A stretch of 64,000 nucleotides of DNA from Casuarina equisetifolia. Lineage: Eukaryota; Streptophyta; Magnoliopsida; Fagales; Casuarinaceae. Each line of letters opens with the position of its first letter. Position 1 is the first letter of the stretch. The notes under the pieces were generated by a model that was not told the origin of the DNA, did no database searches, and worked only from the letters and a program-made list of their open reading frames with translations. The stretch is taken from the NCBI GenBank assembly GCA_028551475.1, contig CM052362.1:13570521-13634520 (forward strand). The letters run 5' to 3'. Positions 46,920 through 58,453 of this stretch are shown here, piece after piece. Position numbers and translations under genes: made by a program.

Positions 46920-48175
46920 CTATGAAAGGACGTGTGTGCAACATTTATTCAATATAAAATAAGAAAAATAATCAAGGTGGATTGGTCTTAACGACCAAGG
47001 CACCGTGGATGCCCAATGCAGTGTCGTCACACCGGGAATCCCACATGGGACGCGTCACGCATCCTAGACGGATCTACAAAAGAAGAGTGTGGGGCTTTAT
47101 CAGCTTCCTCGTTATTTCCTTAAAAAAAAAAAAAAAAAAACCTCGCTGTTTTTCAGTCCACGCGGTTGAACGGTAACTTAATATGACTCCACCCAACATC
47201 CTTGCATGAATGTGCACCAGGCGCAGCTAACCCACTGGCCTCTCGCTCGTAGGGAGGAGATTGTGGAATCCACGTCGTTCCTTTTGTATTAAGGACGTAC
47301 TCCTCCCTTTTTCTTTTATTTTCCTTTTTTTTAATAGTTTCTTCATTTATTTCATAGCTCAGAACACGAAGACGCCTTTTTTTTTTTTTTTCTTTTTTTA
47401 AATAATCCAGGCATCCACTCATACACATGGACAAGCCCACATGATTTCGACGCGCTCAGAACGAAGACGCTTGACTATATCCATCAACTTTGTTTGTTTC
47501 TTTTTCTTAAAAAAAAATATTTATATTAACCTATGCTAAAAAAGTCAATCATATATAAAAATTGATTAGTCCATCGCTTTTATGAATATTTTTAAATAAA
47601 ATTTAGATGATTTATTTTTTAAAAATAAACGGAAGAAAAATGTACTTACCCCTTCCTAAAACCAAGAAGGAAGGCTCTCAAATCTTCCAGAATTTCTCAA
47701 ACTCAAACCGACATCTGTCGAAGAGGAAATAAGCTGCCATGTTGACTTCTCTTGCAGGAAAAGAAACTGTTGGCTCTTACAAGTTCTTTACACCTCTCCG
47801 CGAGGGCCGCCGCCCCCCCCCCCTGCCGCCGCAAACCCACCCCCACCCAACCCCCAACACCGCCCTTCCTCCCACCACCCCGAGAAAAAAAAAAAGAAAA
47901 TTTTTTTTTACACTATTCAATCTTCCACTTAGTTGGGTTTTATAAAATTCTTACGTCAAACAAATGATATCAGAGTTAAAGTCGCCGACATCATAACATA
48001 ATGCAATCCTTAAGGGTAAAGGCTATTTATATGAAGCAACTATGAAACAACCCAGATTCCGGTGCTTAATATTGAACTATTTTGGTAATTGACGAATCTC
48101 CACAATCATCAAACACGTAACATCACATTCCATTTTATAACAACCAACGTGATTGGACATTAATTTATGTGATTC
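46920..48175. other. Upstream intergenic region of the Nudix gene
   Basis: No gene recognised. It contains an A run at about 47123-47140, a T run at about 47378-47392 and the C-rich tract at 47806-47881. The frames at 47153-47440 and 47739-47967 reflect low-complexity sequence. GC-rich patches near 46990-47090 and 47160-47280 may be distal promoter. Confidence 0.4.
47806..47881. repeat. C-rich low-complexity tract
   Basis: About 75 bp of nearly pure C with scattered A, G and T, including an uninterrupted run of about 12 C and several runs of four to five. The minus strand is correspondingly G-rich with at least four G-runs in a short span, the pattern expected for a G-quadruplex. Confidence 0.75.
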
Positions 48176-48180
48176 ACCAG

Positions 48181-48318
48181 AGTTAAATAATAAAACACAC
48201 TAGAAATATAGATTGCAATAGATGTGAATAATTTCCGATGATCTTTGGTATGTACAGTGAGCCTCATTTTATAGTGATACCGAGGCTAATAGAAAATAGA
48301 AATAAGTTAGGTACAATT
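48181..48318 (-). mobile_element. 3' LTR of Copia-E, distal part
   Basis: Matches 58454-58591 with a single A/G difference. It continues at 53843 after the Copia-F insertion, with CAATT duplicated at the junction. Confidence 0.92.
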
Positions 48319-48867
48319 TGATGGGAAAAACGACGTATAAAGTTTTCCACTTTGATTGAACCTATGAGGAAATACTAAAACACCAACGATGTATTCGAAT
48401 CACAAGTAAAATAATCAAATCACAGTCAGCACAAAAGAATTTCTACGTGGAAAAACTCCTCCAATGTGAAGGATAAAAAAACCATGGGACCGATCACGGA
48501 GTCCACCCAAATCTCCACTATATCAATCGTTAGGATACAACCCAATCAAATCCTTAACAATAGCAACAGGACAAAGATTTACTGATTCAACAACAATAGA
48601 ATCACCAATAAATAGTGAAGAACAAGTTGTAAACAACAACTTAACCAAGAAAAGTTGGAGAAATATCACCCAGATTTTCGACCACAGTATGCTGACTTTA
48701 AGAGCTCCAAACGACGATCCAACCGTTCACAATGAAGAACACTCAATCCCGAACCTGCTGACAAAAATTCAGCTCAATCGGACCACGGATCGTCCTTGAT
48801 CAAACGTTTGATCAACTGCTGCGCAGGACCTCTAATTCCTGCGAAATTCTGCTTTTTTCTTTTCTCT

Positions 48868-48903
<36 letters not shown>

Positions 48904-49023
48904 GGCCACTCACCTCTTCTCTTAAAGAAAAAACCCTATATTTTTTCTTTTAAACCTTAGGGCCACATTACCCTAATTGGACCCAATAATAAGTCCTCGA
49001 ATATGGGCTGGACCAACCCAACA
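48319..49023 (-). mobile_element. 3' LTR of Copia-F
   Basis: A 705-bp LTR from TGATGGGAAAAACG to AACCCAACA, with a T run of about 30 bases at 48871-48901. The run is about 16 bases in the 5' LTR. Confidence 0.93.
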
Positions 49024-49037
49024 ATTCTCCCCTTCCA
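49024..49037 (-). other. Polypurine tract of Copia-F
   Basis: The minus strand reads GGAAGGGGAGAAT directly before the 3' LTR. Confidence 0.8.
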
Positions 49038-49070
49038 GCCCAAATGAGGGAGATTCCATATGTTCATTTC

Positions 49071-49937
49071 TCAAGCACAATCCAAACCGGCCTCATGCCG
49101 ACAAAACTCAAACTTTTCTCGCCATAGAGCCTTTGTCATCATATCAGAACCATTATCCTCAGTATGTACCTTTTCAAGTGCAACCTCTTTGGTTTCCATT
49201 ATATCTCGTATCCAATGATACCTTACATCAATATGCTTTGACCTTTGATGAAAAGTAGAGTTCTTAGCAAGACGTATAGCACTTTGACTATCACAAAATA
49301 ACACATACTTTTCTTGCACGAAACCAAGTTCTTTTATGAATTTCTTCATCCAAAGCAACTCTTTACATGCTTCCGTTGCTGCAATAAATTCTGCTTCTGT
49401 TGTAGATAGAGCAATACATTTTTGTAATCTTGATTGCCATGCCACAGCTCCCCCTGAAAATTTAATCAAGTATCCTGAAGTAGATCTTCTATTATCAATA
49501 TCTCCTGCCATGTCAGAATCTGTATATCCCACAAGAATAGGCTTATCACTCCCAAATGAAAGTTTCAAACTAGAAGTGCCTCGAAGATACCTTAGAATCC
49601 ACTTCACTGCATTCCAATGTTCTCTTCCAGGATTAGAAGTAAATCTGCTAACTACTCCAACTGCATGAGCTATATTTGGCCTTGTACAAATCATTGCATA
49701 CATTAAACAACCAACAGCCGAAGCATAAGGAACTCTTTCCATATCTTTTCTGTCTTCCTCATCTGTAGGACATTGTTTCTTACTAAGCTTAAAGTGTGTA
49801 GCAAGAGGCGTGCTCACCACTTTAGCTTTATCCATACAAAACCTCTGAAGCACTTTCTTAATGTACTCCTCTTGAGACAACCACAACTTCTTGGCTTTTC
49901 TGTCACGACTAACTCTTATATCAAGAATTTGCTTCAC
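49071..49937 (-). pseudogene. Copia-F RT end and RNase H
   Basis: Minus-strand frame following the break at 49934-49936. It carries the RT connection (VGCLMYAMICTRPNIAHAVG), RNase H with VGYTDSDMAGDIDNRRSTSGY and ALSTTEAEFIAATEACKEL, then FCDSQSAIRLAKN and SKHIDVRYHWIRD. It ends at 49071, 34 nt before the PPT. All RNase H catalytic acidic positions look present. The break at its start would separate it from RT. Confidence 0.88.
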
Positions 49938-50848
49938 TGAGCTAAGTCTTTCATTGAGAATGACTTACTTAACTCCTGCTTCAACTTTTCAATTCTTGCA
50001 GCATTCTTACCAACTATAAGCATGTCATCTACATAAAGTAGTAGAATGATAAAATCATCATATGAGAACTTCTGCACAAATACACAATGATCAGAATTTG
50101 TCTTCTTATAGGCTTGCTTCCCCATAAAAGACTCAAATTTTCGATACCATTGTCTCGGTGCCTGTTTTAAGCCATATAAACTTTTCTTTAGCTTGCAAAC
50201 ATAGTTCTCTTTACCTTTTTCTTTAAAACCCTCTGGTTGCTCCATATAAATTTCTTCATTTAGGTCACCATGAAGAAAAGCAGTCTTTACATCCATTTGC
50301 TCAATTTCAAGATCAAGACTGGCAGCCAATCCCAAAACCACTCGAATTGAGGACATTTTCACAACAGGTGAGAAAATCTCATCATAATCAATTCCCTTTT
50401 TCTGACTGAAACCTTTAACAACTAGTCTAGCTTTGTATCGGGGTTGTGAAGAATTTTCATCATGCTTCAATCTATAAATCCAACGATTCTTCAAAGCTTT
50501 CTTGCCTTTAGGCAATGTCACCAACTCAAATGTTTGATTATCATGCAAAGATTTCAACTCATCTTGCATTGCATCAACCCATTTTTTCTTATCCACATCC
50601 TCTGCTGCTTCTTCAGAGCTTTCAGGCTCACCTGCATCAGTCAACAATACATACTCCTCAGTAGAGTATCTAGAGGATGGATGGCGACCTCTAGTAGACC
50701 TCCTCAATGGTGGAACTGAAGATGGATTCTGTTGAACATCAACAACATTATCTGTCTGAGTATCACTATTATCTGCACCCTGTTGGTCATTCTGAACCTG
50801 ATCCTGAACATCATGCTGAATATCACTTTCAACTTGTTCTGGCAACTG
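49934..50848 (-). pseudogene. Copia-F reverse transcriptase
   Basis: Minus-strand frame starting after the TGA at 50849-50851. An acidic, Gln/Asp-rich linker comes first, then RT: NRWIYRLKHDENS, RYKARLVVKGFSQKKGIDY, QMDVKTAFLHGDLNEEIYM, KSLYGLKQAPRQWYRKF and the catalytic LLLYVDDMLIVG. It ends by frameshift/stop at 49934-49936. Block order and spacing match full-length Copia RT. Confidence 0.92.
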
Positions 50849-51673
50849 TCACTGTAAATCATTTGAAGGAATTAGATCAATATCAATACCAATCTTAGAG
50901 CCTTGTGACATATTCTTCTCACTCTGGCCAATATTTGTCATATTTTGATTCTCAAAAAATACAACATCACGACTCCTCACAATTTTCTTCACAGCTGGAT
51001 CATAACACCTGTAGCCAAATTCATCAGAACCATAACCAAGAAATATACATTCTCGTGTCTTGACATCTAACTTAGACCTCTCATCTTTTGGAATATGAAC
51101 AAATGCTTTGCAACCAAATACTCTTAGATAGTTATAGGAAACATCCTTGCCAAACCAAACTCTATCTGGCACATCACCATCTAAAGCAATAGTTGGAGAT
51201 AAATTGATAACATAAGCTGCTGTAAGTAATGCCTCACCCCAAAATGTCTTTGGCAGGTTAGCATTTGAAATCATGCATCTAACTCTCTCAACCAATGTCC
51301 TGTTCATTCTTTCCGCTATACCATTCAATTGAGGTGTTTTTGGAGGTGTCTTCTGATGTTGAATACCATGTTGCCTATAATACTCATCAAATGGTCCAAT
51401 GTACTCACCACCATTGTCTGATCGAATGCATTTCAACTTCTTTCCAGTTTGCCGCTCTACTGAAACTTGAAACTGCTTAAATACATCTAGCACTTGATCT
51501 TTTGACATCAAAACATAAACCCAAACCTTTCTTGAGTAGTCATCAATAAAGGTCACAAAGTAGGATGCTCCACCAAGCGTCCTCGGGTTGACTGGGCCAC
51601 AAACATCTGAGTGTACTAACTCCAAGAAATCTGATTTTCTTGAAGGAGGGTGACTATAGAATGAAACTCTTTT
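50849..51673 (-). pseudogene. Copia-F integrase
   Basis: Minus-strand frame after the TAG at 51674-51676. It contains the integrase core with catalytic Asp in LVHSDVCGPV, Asp in CIRSDNGGEY and Glu in NGIAERMNRTLVERVR, then the FGCKAFVHIPKDERSKLD and FLGYGSDEFGYRCYDP blocks of the C-terminal part. It inserts element cDNA in the nucleus. The TGA at 50849-50851 ends it early before RT. Confidence 0.92.
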
Positions 51674-53092
51674 CTATTTTCCAGCTAAACAATGTGCACA
51701 CTTCTCAAGTTTTGCACTCTTAATCCCAGATAACAAGTTCTTCTTTGCCAACACATTCATGCCCTTCTCACTCATGTGACTTAATCTTTTATGCCATAAA
51801 GCACTTGCATTTCCATCTTCCACTACATTACAAGTGTTCTTGGAAATCTTGGCCTGAAACAAATACAAAGAAGACTCTTTCTTGCCTCTAGCCATAACTA
51901 ATGAACCCTTAGTAAGTTTCCATTGTCCATTATTGAAGATATTGCAAAAACCTTCATCATCAAGTTGTCCAGTAGAAATCAAATTCAAGCGAATTTCTGG
52001 TACATGTCTAACATTCTTGAGAACCAACTTAGATCCATTACGAGTCTCCAAGCATACATCTCCCATACCTGCAACTTTAGCCAAGCAATCATTACCCATC
52101 TTCAATGTGCCAAAGTTTCCAGGAGTATAAGAAGTAAAGAACTCCCTCTTGGAAGTAATATGAAGAGAAGCACCACTATCAATTACCCAACTTGTCTCAT
52201 TGCTTGCAAAATTCACATTATCATCATAGCACACAATAACAAGTTCATTAGTAGCTGCTGCAACTCGATCATTATCATTGTTGTCCTTCTTCTCCTCACT
52301 TTCATTAACTTTCTTCTTCTCATTTCTACCTTTACCATTTTTCTTTTCATTTTTCAGTTGAAAGTAATTTTTCTTGATATGACCCATCTTGCCACAATGA
52401 TGGCACTCTACATTTTTATGCCATGATCTAGACTTACTTCGACTTTTGTTATAACCTCTCGGACCTCTACTATGACTTCTCCCCCTATTTTCAACAACCA
52501 AAGCTTCAGAATGAGACAAAGAACCCTGACTCTTTCTTCTCATCTCTTCATTCAAAATACTAGTCTTGGCAAAATCCATAGTGACAATTCCATCGGGAGC
52601 AGAGTTACTCACTGACATACGAAATGTTTCCCAAGATTCTGGTAAAGTACCAAGTAACCAAAGTCCTTGTACTTCATCTTCAAACTTCATATTCATGCCT
52701 GAAAGTTGATCTAACATTCCCTGAAACTCATTCAAATGATCAGATATGGATTGCCCATCTTTGTATTTCAAGCTAATAAGTTGCTTCATCAAATACATCT
52801 TATTATTTCCAGTCTTTCGAGCATACAAAGATTCAAGTTTGTTCCATAGAGTCCGAGCATGTGTTTCTTTACTAATGTGATTCAAAACATTCTCATCTAC
52901 AAATTGTCGAATGAACCCGCATACAATTTTATGCTCAAGAGTCCAATCGGCCTCACTCATGTTATCTGGTCTAGTTTCACTAAACACCGGTAAGTGCCAA
53001 CGCTTCACATAAAGTAAATCTTCCATCTTACCCTTCCAAACATGATAATTTCATCCATTCAAACTAATCATTCTGTTAGTGCTTAGTCCCAT
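51674..53092 (-). pseudogene. Copia-F gag and protease
   Basis: Minus strand. The original ATG is most likely at 53092 (MGLSTNRMISLNG), with a TGA at codon 14 (53051-53053, where the family has Trp). The open frame resumes at the ATG at 53026. Gag has the UBN2 capsid region (LWNKLESLYARKTGNNKMYL), a basic RS-rich stretch, and a zinc knuckle whose last Cys is Tyr (CHHCGKMGHIKKNYF). Protease has WVIDSGASLHITS. The pre-integrase block is LWHKRLSHMSEKGMNVL with CAHC. It ends at a TAG at 51674-51676. Confidence 0.92.
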
Positions 53093-53131
53093 CGTTCAAT
53101 CAAATCCAAAGATAAAACAACCACAACCTAA

Positions 53132-53143
53132 GCTTTGATACCA
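53132..53143 (-). other. Copia-F primer-binding site
   Basis: The minus strand reads TGGTATCAAAGC, matching initiator tRNA-Met, 3 nt inside the 5' LTR. Confidence 0.88.
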
Positions 53144-53146
53144 CTC

Positions 53147-53837
53147 TGATGGGAAAAACGACGTATAAAGTTTCCCACTTTGATTGAACCTATGAGGAAA
53201 TACTAAAACACCAACGATGTATTCGAATCACAAGTAAAATAATCAAATCACAGTCAGCACAAAAGAATTTCTACGTGGAAAAACTCCTCCAATGTGAAGG
53301 ATAAAAAAACCACGGGACCGATCACGGAGTCCACCCAAATCTCCACTATATCAATCGTTAGGATACAACCCAATCAAGTCCTTAACAATAGCAACAGGAC
53401 AAAGATTTACTGATTCAACAACAATAGAATCACCAATAAATAGTGAAGAACAAGTTGTAAATAACAACTTAACCAAGAAAAGTTGGAGAAATATCACCCA
53501 GATTTTCGACCACAGTCTGCTGACTTCAAGAGCTCCAAACGACGATCCAACCGTTCACAATGAAGAACACCCAATCCCGAACCTGCTGACAAAAATTCAG
53601 CTCAATCGGACCACGGATCGTCCTTGATCAAACGTTTGATCAACTGCTGCGCAGGACCTCTAATTCCTGCGAAATTCTGCTTTTTTCTTTTCTCTCTCTC
53701 TTTTTTTTTTTTTTTTAGGCCACTCACCTCTTCTCTTAAAGAAAAAATCCTATATTTTTTCTTTTAAACCTTAGGGCCACATTACCCTAATTGGACCTAA
53801 TAATAAGTCCCCGAATATGGGCTGGACCAACCCAACA
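53147..53837 (-). mobile_element. 5' LTR of Copia-F
   Basis: A 691-bp partner of 48319-49023. The PBS is on its inner side and the target duplication CAATT on its outer side. Confidence 0.93.
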
Positions 53838-53842
53838 CAATT

Positions 53843-54147
53843 ATGAATATATTTCACTAGAGATTAGATTGAATGGGATTTTGAAATCCTTCCATATCTT
53901 GGTTTGAATGAACTTCTATTTCGGTTGATGATGGGAGAGAATGAATTCAAATTTTGAATTCCTTCTTTCTTGGAATGCTTGATTGCCGAGACTTGTTGAT
54001 TGGAGGTTGGTGAGTGATTCTGTGGTTTGGTGAGATATGTTTCTGGGTTGTCTATGGTGAGTTGGCCTTTGTGTTTGACGTGGTGAAGTAAGGCTGATGT
54101 GGAGCGTGTGGGATTATTATGGTTGATTGATTGGGAGTGGCTTAATA
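53843..54147 (-). mobile_element. 3' LTR of Copia-E, proximal part
   Basis: Identical to 58592-58926 except that it has one copy of the 30-bp block that is doubled in the 5' LTR. It ends at 54147 against the PPT. Confidence 0.92.
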
Positions 54148-54160
54148 TCCCCCCGCAAGC
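54148..54160 (-). other. Polypurine tract of Copia-E
   Basis: The minus strand reads GCTTGCGGGGGGA directly before the LTR start TATTAAGCC. It fixes the unusual LTR terminus. Confidence 0.85.
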
Positions 54161-54822
54161 TAAAGGATCGGAACAGATTGTAAGCTTGTCTTGTAGTAAC
54201 TTAAAACGGGAGGAGGAGAGCCCCTTGGTGAGAATATCAGCAATTTGATCCATAGTTGAGATGAAATGGACTGAGAGGTGTTTGTTGTTGACACATTCTC
54301 GAATGAAGTGGAAGTCAATTTCAACGTGCTTTGTGCGCGCATGAAAAACTGGGTTGGTGGAAAGATATAATGCAGAGAGGTTGTCACACCACAAGGTTGG
54401 AGGATGTTGAAGAGGGACGTGGAGATCTCGTAATAATGCTTCAATCCAAATTAGCTCAGCAGAGGTATCTGCTAAGCTTTTGAATTCAGCTTCTGTACTG
54501 GAGCGGGCAACCATCTTTTGTTTGCGGGAGCTCCAAGAAATGATGTTGGGACCGAGAAAGATACAGTATCCGCCTGTTGAACGTCGATCATCTTGATCAC
54601 CAGCCCAACCAGCATCAGAGTAGGCGTGTAGTGCATTGGAGGAACCTCGGGTGAAGCGAAGACCGAAGCGAGGAGTTTCTACAAGAAAACGTAAGATGCG
54701 TTTAACAAAGGTCCAATGCGTAGTAGTAGGAGCATGCATATATTGGCATGCGGTGTTGATGGCGTAAGCGATGTCAGGCCGTGTAAGGGTTAAGTATTGA
54801 AGGGACCCCCAATGCTACGGTA
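54161..54822 (-). pseudogene. Copia-E RNase H
   Basis: Minus strand, in the frame after the 1-bp shift at about 54790-54822. It begins with RT connection residues, then WTFVKRILRFLVETP, RNase H HAYSDAGWAGDQDDRRSTGGY, ARSSTEAEFKSLADTS and WCDNLSALYLSTNPVFHARTK, and ends with QIADILTKGL. The open frame reads on into the LTR to 53864, but the conserved domain stops near 54161. Confidence 0.88.
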
Positions 54823-56736
54823 TTGGGTGGGGTTAGGAAGAGGATCACCATCATTAATGGATGGAGGATGACTTGTGGTGCAAGGGGTGGTAACTCTGCG
54901 AGCGGCACCCATATTGGCACGTTTGATTATTTCGTGTGCAAATTTGGCCTGATGAAGATGTAGACCATGGGCAGAGTAATTTGCTTCAATACCTAAGAAA
55001 TAATGAAGATTGCCTAGATCTTTGATGTCAAACTCATTTTGGAGTTGACTAAGAATTGAGGCAAGGGGGGCATTAGGACTGCCAGTGAAGATGATATCGT
55101 CAACATAGACAAGGATATAAACAAGATATGTTGATCGGTGTAAAATAAATAAAGATGAATCAGCTTTTGAGGAACGAAAGCCAAGTTTGCCTAAAAATTG
55201 ACTAAGTCGTTGATTCCAAGCTCGAGGAGCTTGTTTGAGACCATAAAGTGAGCGTCGAAGACGACAAAGATGATGGGGATGTTGAGGGTCGATGAACCCT
55301 TGTGGTTGAGTCATGTAGACTTCCTCATCTAGGTGGCCATGTAGAAAGGCATTTTTAACATCTAATTGTTTTATTGGCCAATGTTGAGTAAAGGCAATGG
55401 CAATAACAGTGCGAATAGTTACAGGTTTCGCAACAGGACTGAATGTGTCAGTGTAATCAACACCAGGGCGTTGATGAAACCCTTTGGCTACAAGGCGAGC
55501 TTTGTAGCGTTCAAGAGATCCATCAGAGTTGAGTTTGACTTTGAAGACCCATTTACATCCGATAGGATGAATGTGGGTCTTTGGGGGAACAAGATCCCAT
55601 GTATGATTTTTAAGTAGGGCAGTATATTCATCTGCCATGGCTTTGCGCCAATTAGAATCTTTAGAAGCCTCAGTGAAATTTGAGGGTTCACAATAGGGAT
55701 GTGCAGCGGCAGTTAATGCATAAGTATGGTTACGCGTAATTTGACGTCGTGTAATAATGCCGCCTTTTAATCTAGTCACCATAGGGTGAGAAGGACCCAC
55801 AGTAGGATTTGTGGGGGAAGGAGAAGAAGGTTGCAAAGAGGCCGTGGGATGAGGCAATTCATGAGAGACCTCATGTGTGGTAGATGGAATAGGGTGTGAG
55901 GAGCCATCTTGAGGGACAAAATGATGTTGACCTCGAAGAGAAAGAATCTCATGAAGAGGTAATAGAGCTTGAGAAAATTCTGAGGTAGATGAGGGTTTGA
56001 TGTTGGTAAAAGGAAAAACCTCCTCATAAAAGGTCGCATCAGCGACTATGTATGTTTTTTTTGTAATAAGGTAGAAACAACGGTAGCCTTTGTATCCAGT
56101 GGGATATCCTAAAAATACGCATTCAACGGATCGAGGGAGTAGTTTATGCTTCGTGTAAGGACGAAGATATGGATAAACTAAGCAACCAAAAATGCGTAGA
56201 TGAGAGATAGAGGGAGTGGTGCCAAATAATATCTCCCATGGTGATCTATTATGAATCACAGTGCTAGGTAAACGGTTGATAATGTGAATAGCGGCTTCAA
56301 AAGCATAATCCCAATGATATAAAGGAACTTGTGTATGATTTAACATAGAAAGTCCAGTTTCAACTATATGACGGTGCTTCCGTTCAGCAGTGCCATTTTG
56401 AAATGGTACATAAGGGCTAGATATGCGATGAAATATGCCCGATTGTTGAAGTAATTTACGAAATGGGGCAGAGGTAAATTCAGCGGCCCCATCGCTTTGT
56501 ATACTTTTAATGGTGGTTTGGAGTTGGGTCTCGACAAACCGTTGAAAATTTTGAAATATTTGAATAAATTGATCACGTGATTGGAATGAATAAAGCCATG
56601 AAAATTTTGAATAATCATCAACAAAACAAATGTAATATTTATTGCCCGTAGAAGAAGTAATAGGGGCAGGCCCCCAAACGTCAAAGTGGACCAAATCGAG
56701 AGGGGCCCGAGAGATTGTATGAGTTGAAGGATGGGC
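54790..56736 (-). pseudogene. Copia-E integrase and reverse transcriptase
   Basis: A 634-codon minus-strand frame after the TAG at 56737-56739. The integrase core has Asp in VHFDVWGPAP, Asp in IKSIQSDGAAEF and Glu in NGTAERKHRHIVETGL. RT has CKWVFKVKLNSDGSLERYKAR, KQLDVKNAFLHGHLDEEVYM, SLYGLKQAPRAWNQR and the catalytic VYVDDIIFTG near 55090-55110, then KDLGNLHYFLGIEA. A frameshift near 54815 breaks it just before the conserved IVGALQYL region. All catalytic residues are visible. Confidence 0.93.
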
Positions 56737-58389
56737 CTATCGTGAGCTTTTACTTATTTGACAAGCTTTGCACGATGTAAGAGGTGTCCCCAAAAAATTA
56801 ATTTTCATTAATCGAAGCAAATTGATTACATTCTTGTAGTTGGCATGACCTAATCTGAGATGCCATTTTTCCAATATATTCTTATCTGCTAGCATAACAG
56901 TGGGCTGTTGCTTTGAATTTATTGATGTCAAGCGGTAGAGTCCACGATCAACTGGCCCATGAAGAAGGGTTTTCCCCATATTCAGATTCTGAACCACACA
57001 AAAGTCGGGATAGAATGAGAAAACACAATTATTTTCCTGAGTAAATTGTGAAACGGATAAAAGGTTCTTTGTAATTAACGGGACAACAAGTATTTTAGAC
57101 ATAGAAAATTTATTAGGTTGAGAAATATTACCTGTGTGGCTTATGGGTAAGCCTACACCATCTCCTACGGTGACTTGTTGAGGCCCATTGTAGGCCAGGA
57201 AGTTGTCCAAATTCATTGGGTCTGGGGTGATATGGTTGGTGGCCCCAGAATCTGGGTACCAAGCTGTGTCAGATTGGGCCGCAACATGGGAGGAAGTGTA
57301 ACTGGCGAACATGTTGTCTGAGGAGTTGTGGGCCGCATGAGGAGCATGAGAGCTTTGCCCATTAAAGTCAAACGTCGGGCTAAGATGGTTAGACCTTGCG
57401 GGCTGGAGCCCATTGAAATCGTACTGCACTTGATTGGCCTGGGCAGCAACATACGGGTATTGTGACAAAGGCAGTCGTGAGCGGCACTGGTTGGCACGAT
57501 GTCCAGGACGGTTGCAAAGTTGGCAGATGACAGTTCGGCGCCGGTTTTCGCCTCCAATGATGAGTCGTCCGCCAGGTGGGATGGAGGCCTGAGTGATTCT
57601 GGCACGGGTATACCGTGGGGGTTGGGAGCGGGGGCCTGTGGTTGTGGGTCCAGCACGACTGTGGCCAAAATCATGGTCAGAAGAAAATGCCGCTGTCGGA
57701 GTGTTCTGTTCGGCGAGCTCCATGGTGGCTTCATGGGTCAACAGCAAACCACGAAGATCTTCGCGGGAAAGAGAGGCAGTGCGGCTGTGAACAGCAATTG
57801 CAGTTGCCAAGGGTGCATAAGGGGCTCCAAGGCCTCGAAACAAATGAGTTAAAAACTCATTGTCGGAGATAGATTCACCTACAATACCTAGTTGATCAAC
57901 AAAAGCGTTAATTTCTTGTAGAAATTCGCTTACCGATCGGTGACCTTTTTGCACAGATTGTAGTCGGATGCGTAGGGAGGAGGCACGGGCAGAATTCTGG
58001 GCTTCAAACTCAGCAGCAAGGGCCTTCCAAGTTTCAGCAGCGTGTTTGTGTTGGGATACGGATTGGACCACGGCATCGGAACAGGTGTTTAGTATCCATC
58101 CCAGTGCTGTTTGATCTTTAACAAACCAGTCATTATAGGCTGGATTTGGAACTTGTATGTTATCACCATTCTCGGTATTGACGGCAATATGTTTGTCGGG
58201 GCTAGGATAGGAGCCATCGAGAATCGAGAGCAGTCCACTTGCCCGAAGGTAAGGGACTATGCGTGCCTTCCAAACAAGGAAGTTGTGGCCCTCTAAGCGA
58301 ACTCCAACAACAGGGATGGATGCATTTCCTGGTGCGGGAACAGCAGCAGCGGAGAAAGTATTGGTGGCAGACGAATTTGAAGAAGCCAT
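56737..58389 (-). pseudogene. Copia-E gag and protease
   Basis: Minus strand, ATG at 58389 (MASSNSSATNTF), 52 nt after the PBS, giving about 550 codons to the TAG at 56737-56739. Gag has GHNFLVWKARIVPYLR and the UBN2 core (AAETWKALAAEFEAQNSARA). The knuckle CQLCNRPGHRANQC (near 57485-57528) is intact. The protease has WYPDSGATNHITPD, then VGDGVGLPISHTG. The pre-integrase block is WHLRLGHANYKNVINLLR with CKACQ. Only the final stop prevents a fusion to integrase. Confidence 0.92.
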
Positions 58390-58440
58390 GGACCTGGATC
58401 GGAAAAAAAAAAAAAAAAGCAACGGTGGCTTTCGCCGGTG

Positions 58441-58453
58441 GCTCTTGATACCA
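58441..58453 (-). other. Copia-E primer-binding site
   Basis: The minus strand reads TGGTATCAAGAGC with no spacer before the LTR end (ATTTAACT). Confidence 0.88.

Larger units (their letters stand above)
48319..53837 (-). mobile_element. Copia-F, Tork/Tnt1-like, inserted in Copia-E LTR
   Basis: A 5519-bp minus-strand Copia with LTRs at 48319-49023 and 53147-53837, a PBS, a PPT and a perfect target duplication CAATT (48314-48318 and 53838-53842). Single gag-pol frame broken by TGA at 53051-53053, TAG at 51674-51676, TGA at 50849-50851 and a shift with stop at 49934-49936. RT and integrase blocks resemble Tnt1 (Tork lineage). The LTRs differ by about ten substitutions, nearly all transitions, plus poly-T length. 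Confidence 0.94.

Noticed and set aside
47739-47967. Two overlapping plus-strand frames rich in Pro
   Set aside because: The composition comes from the C-rich tract. There is no domain, and the two frames overlap in different registers.
51923-52426. A 167-codon plus-strand frame rich in Ile
   Set aside because: It is the antisense of the Copia-F gag-protease frame, with no recognisable domain.
57213-57872. Several long frames on both strands in Copia-E gag
   Set aside because: They are shadows of the GC-richer gag frame in other registers and have no domain.
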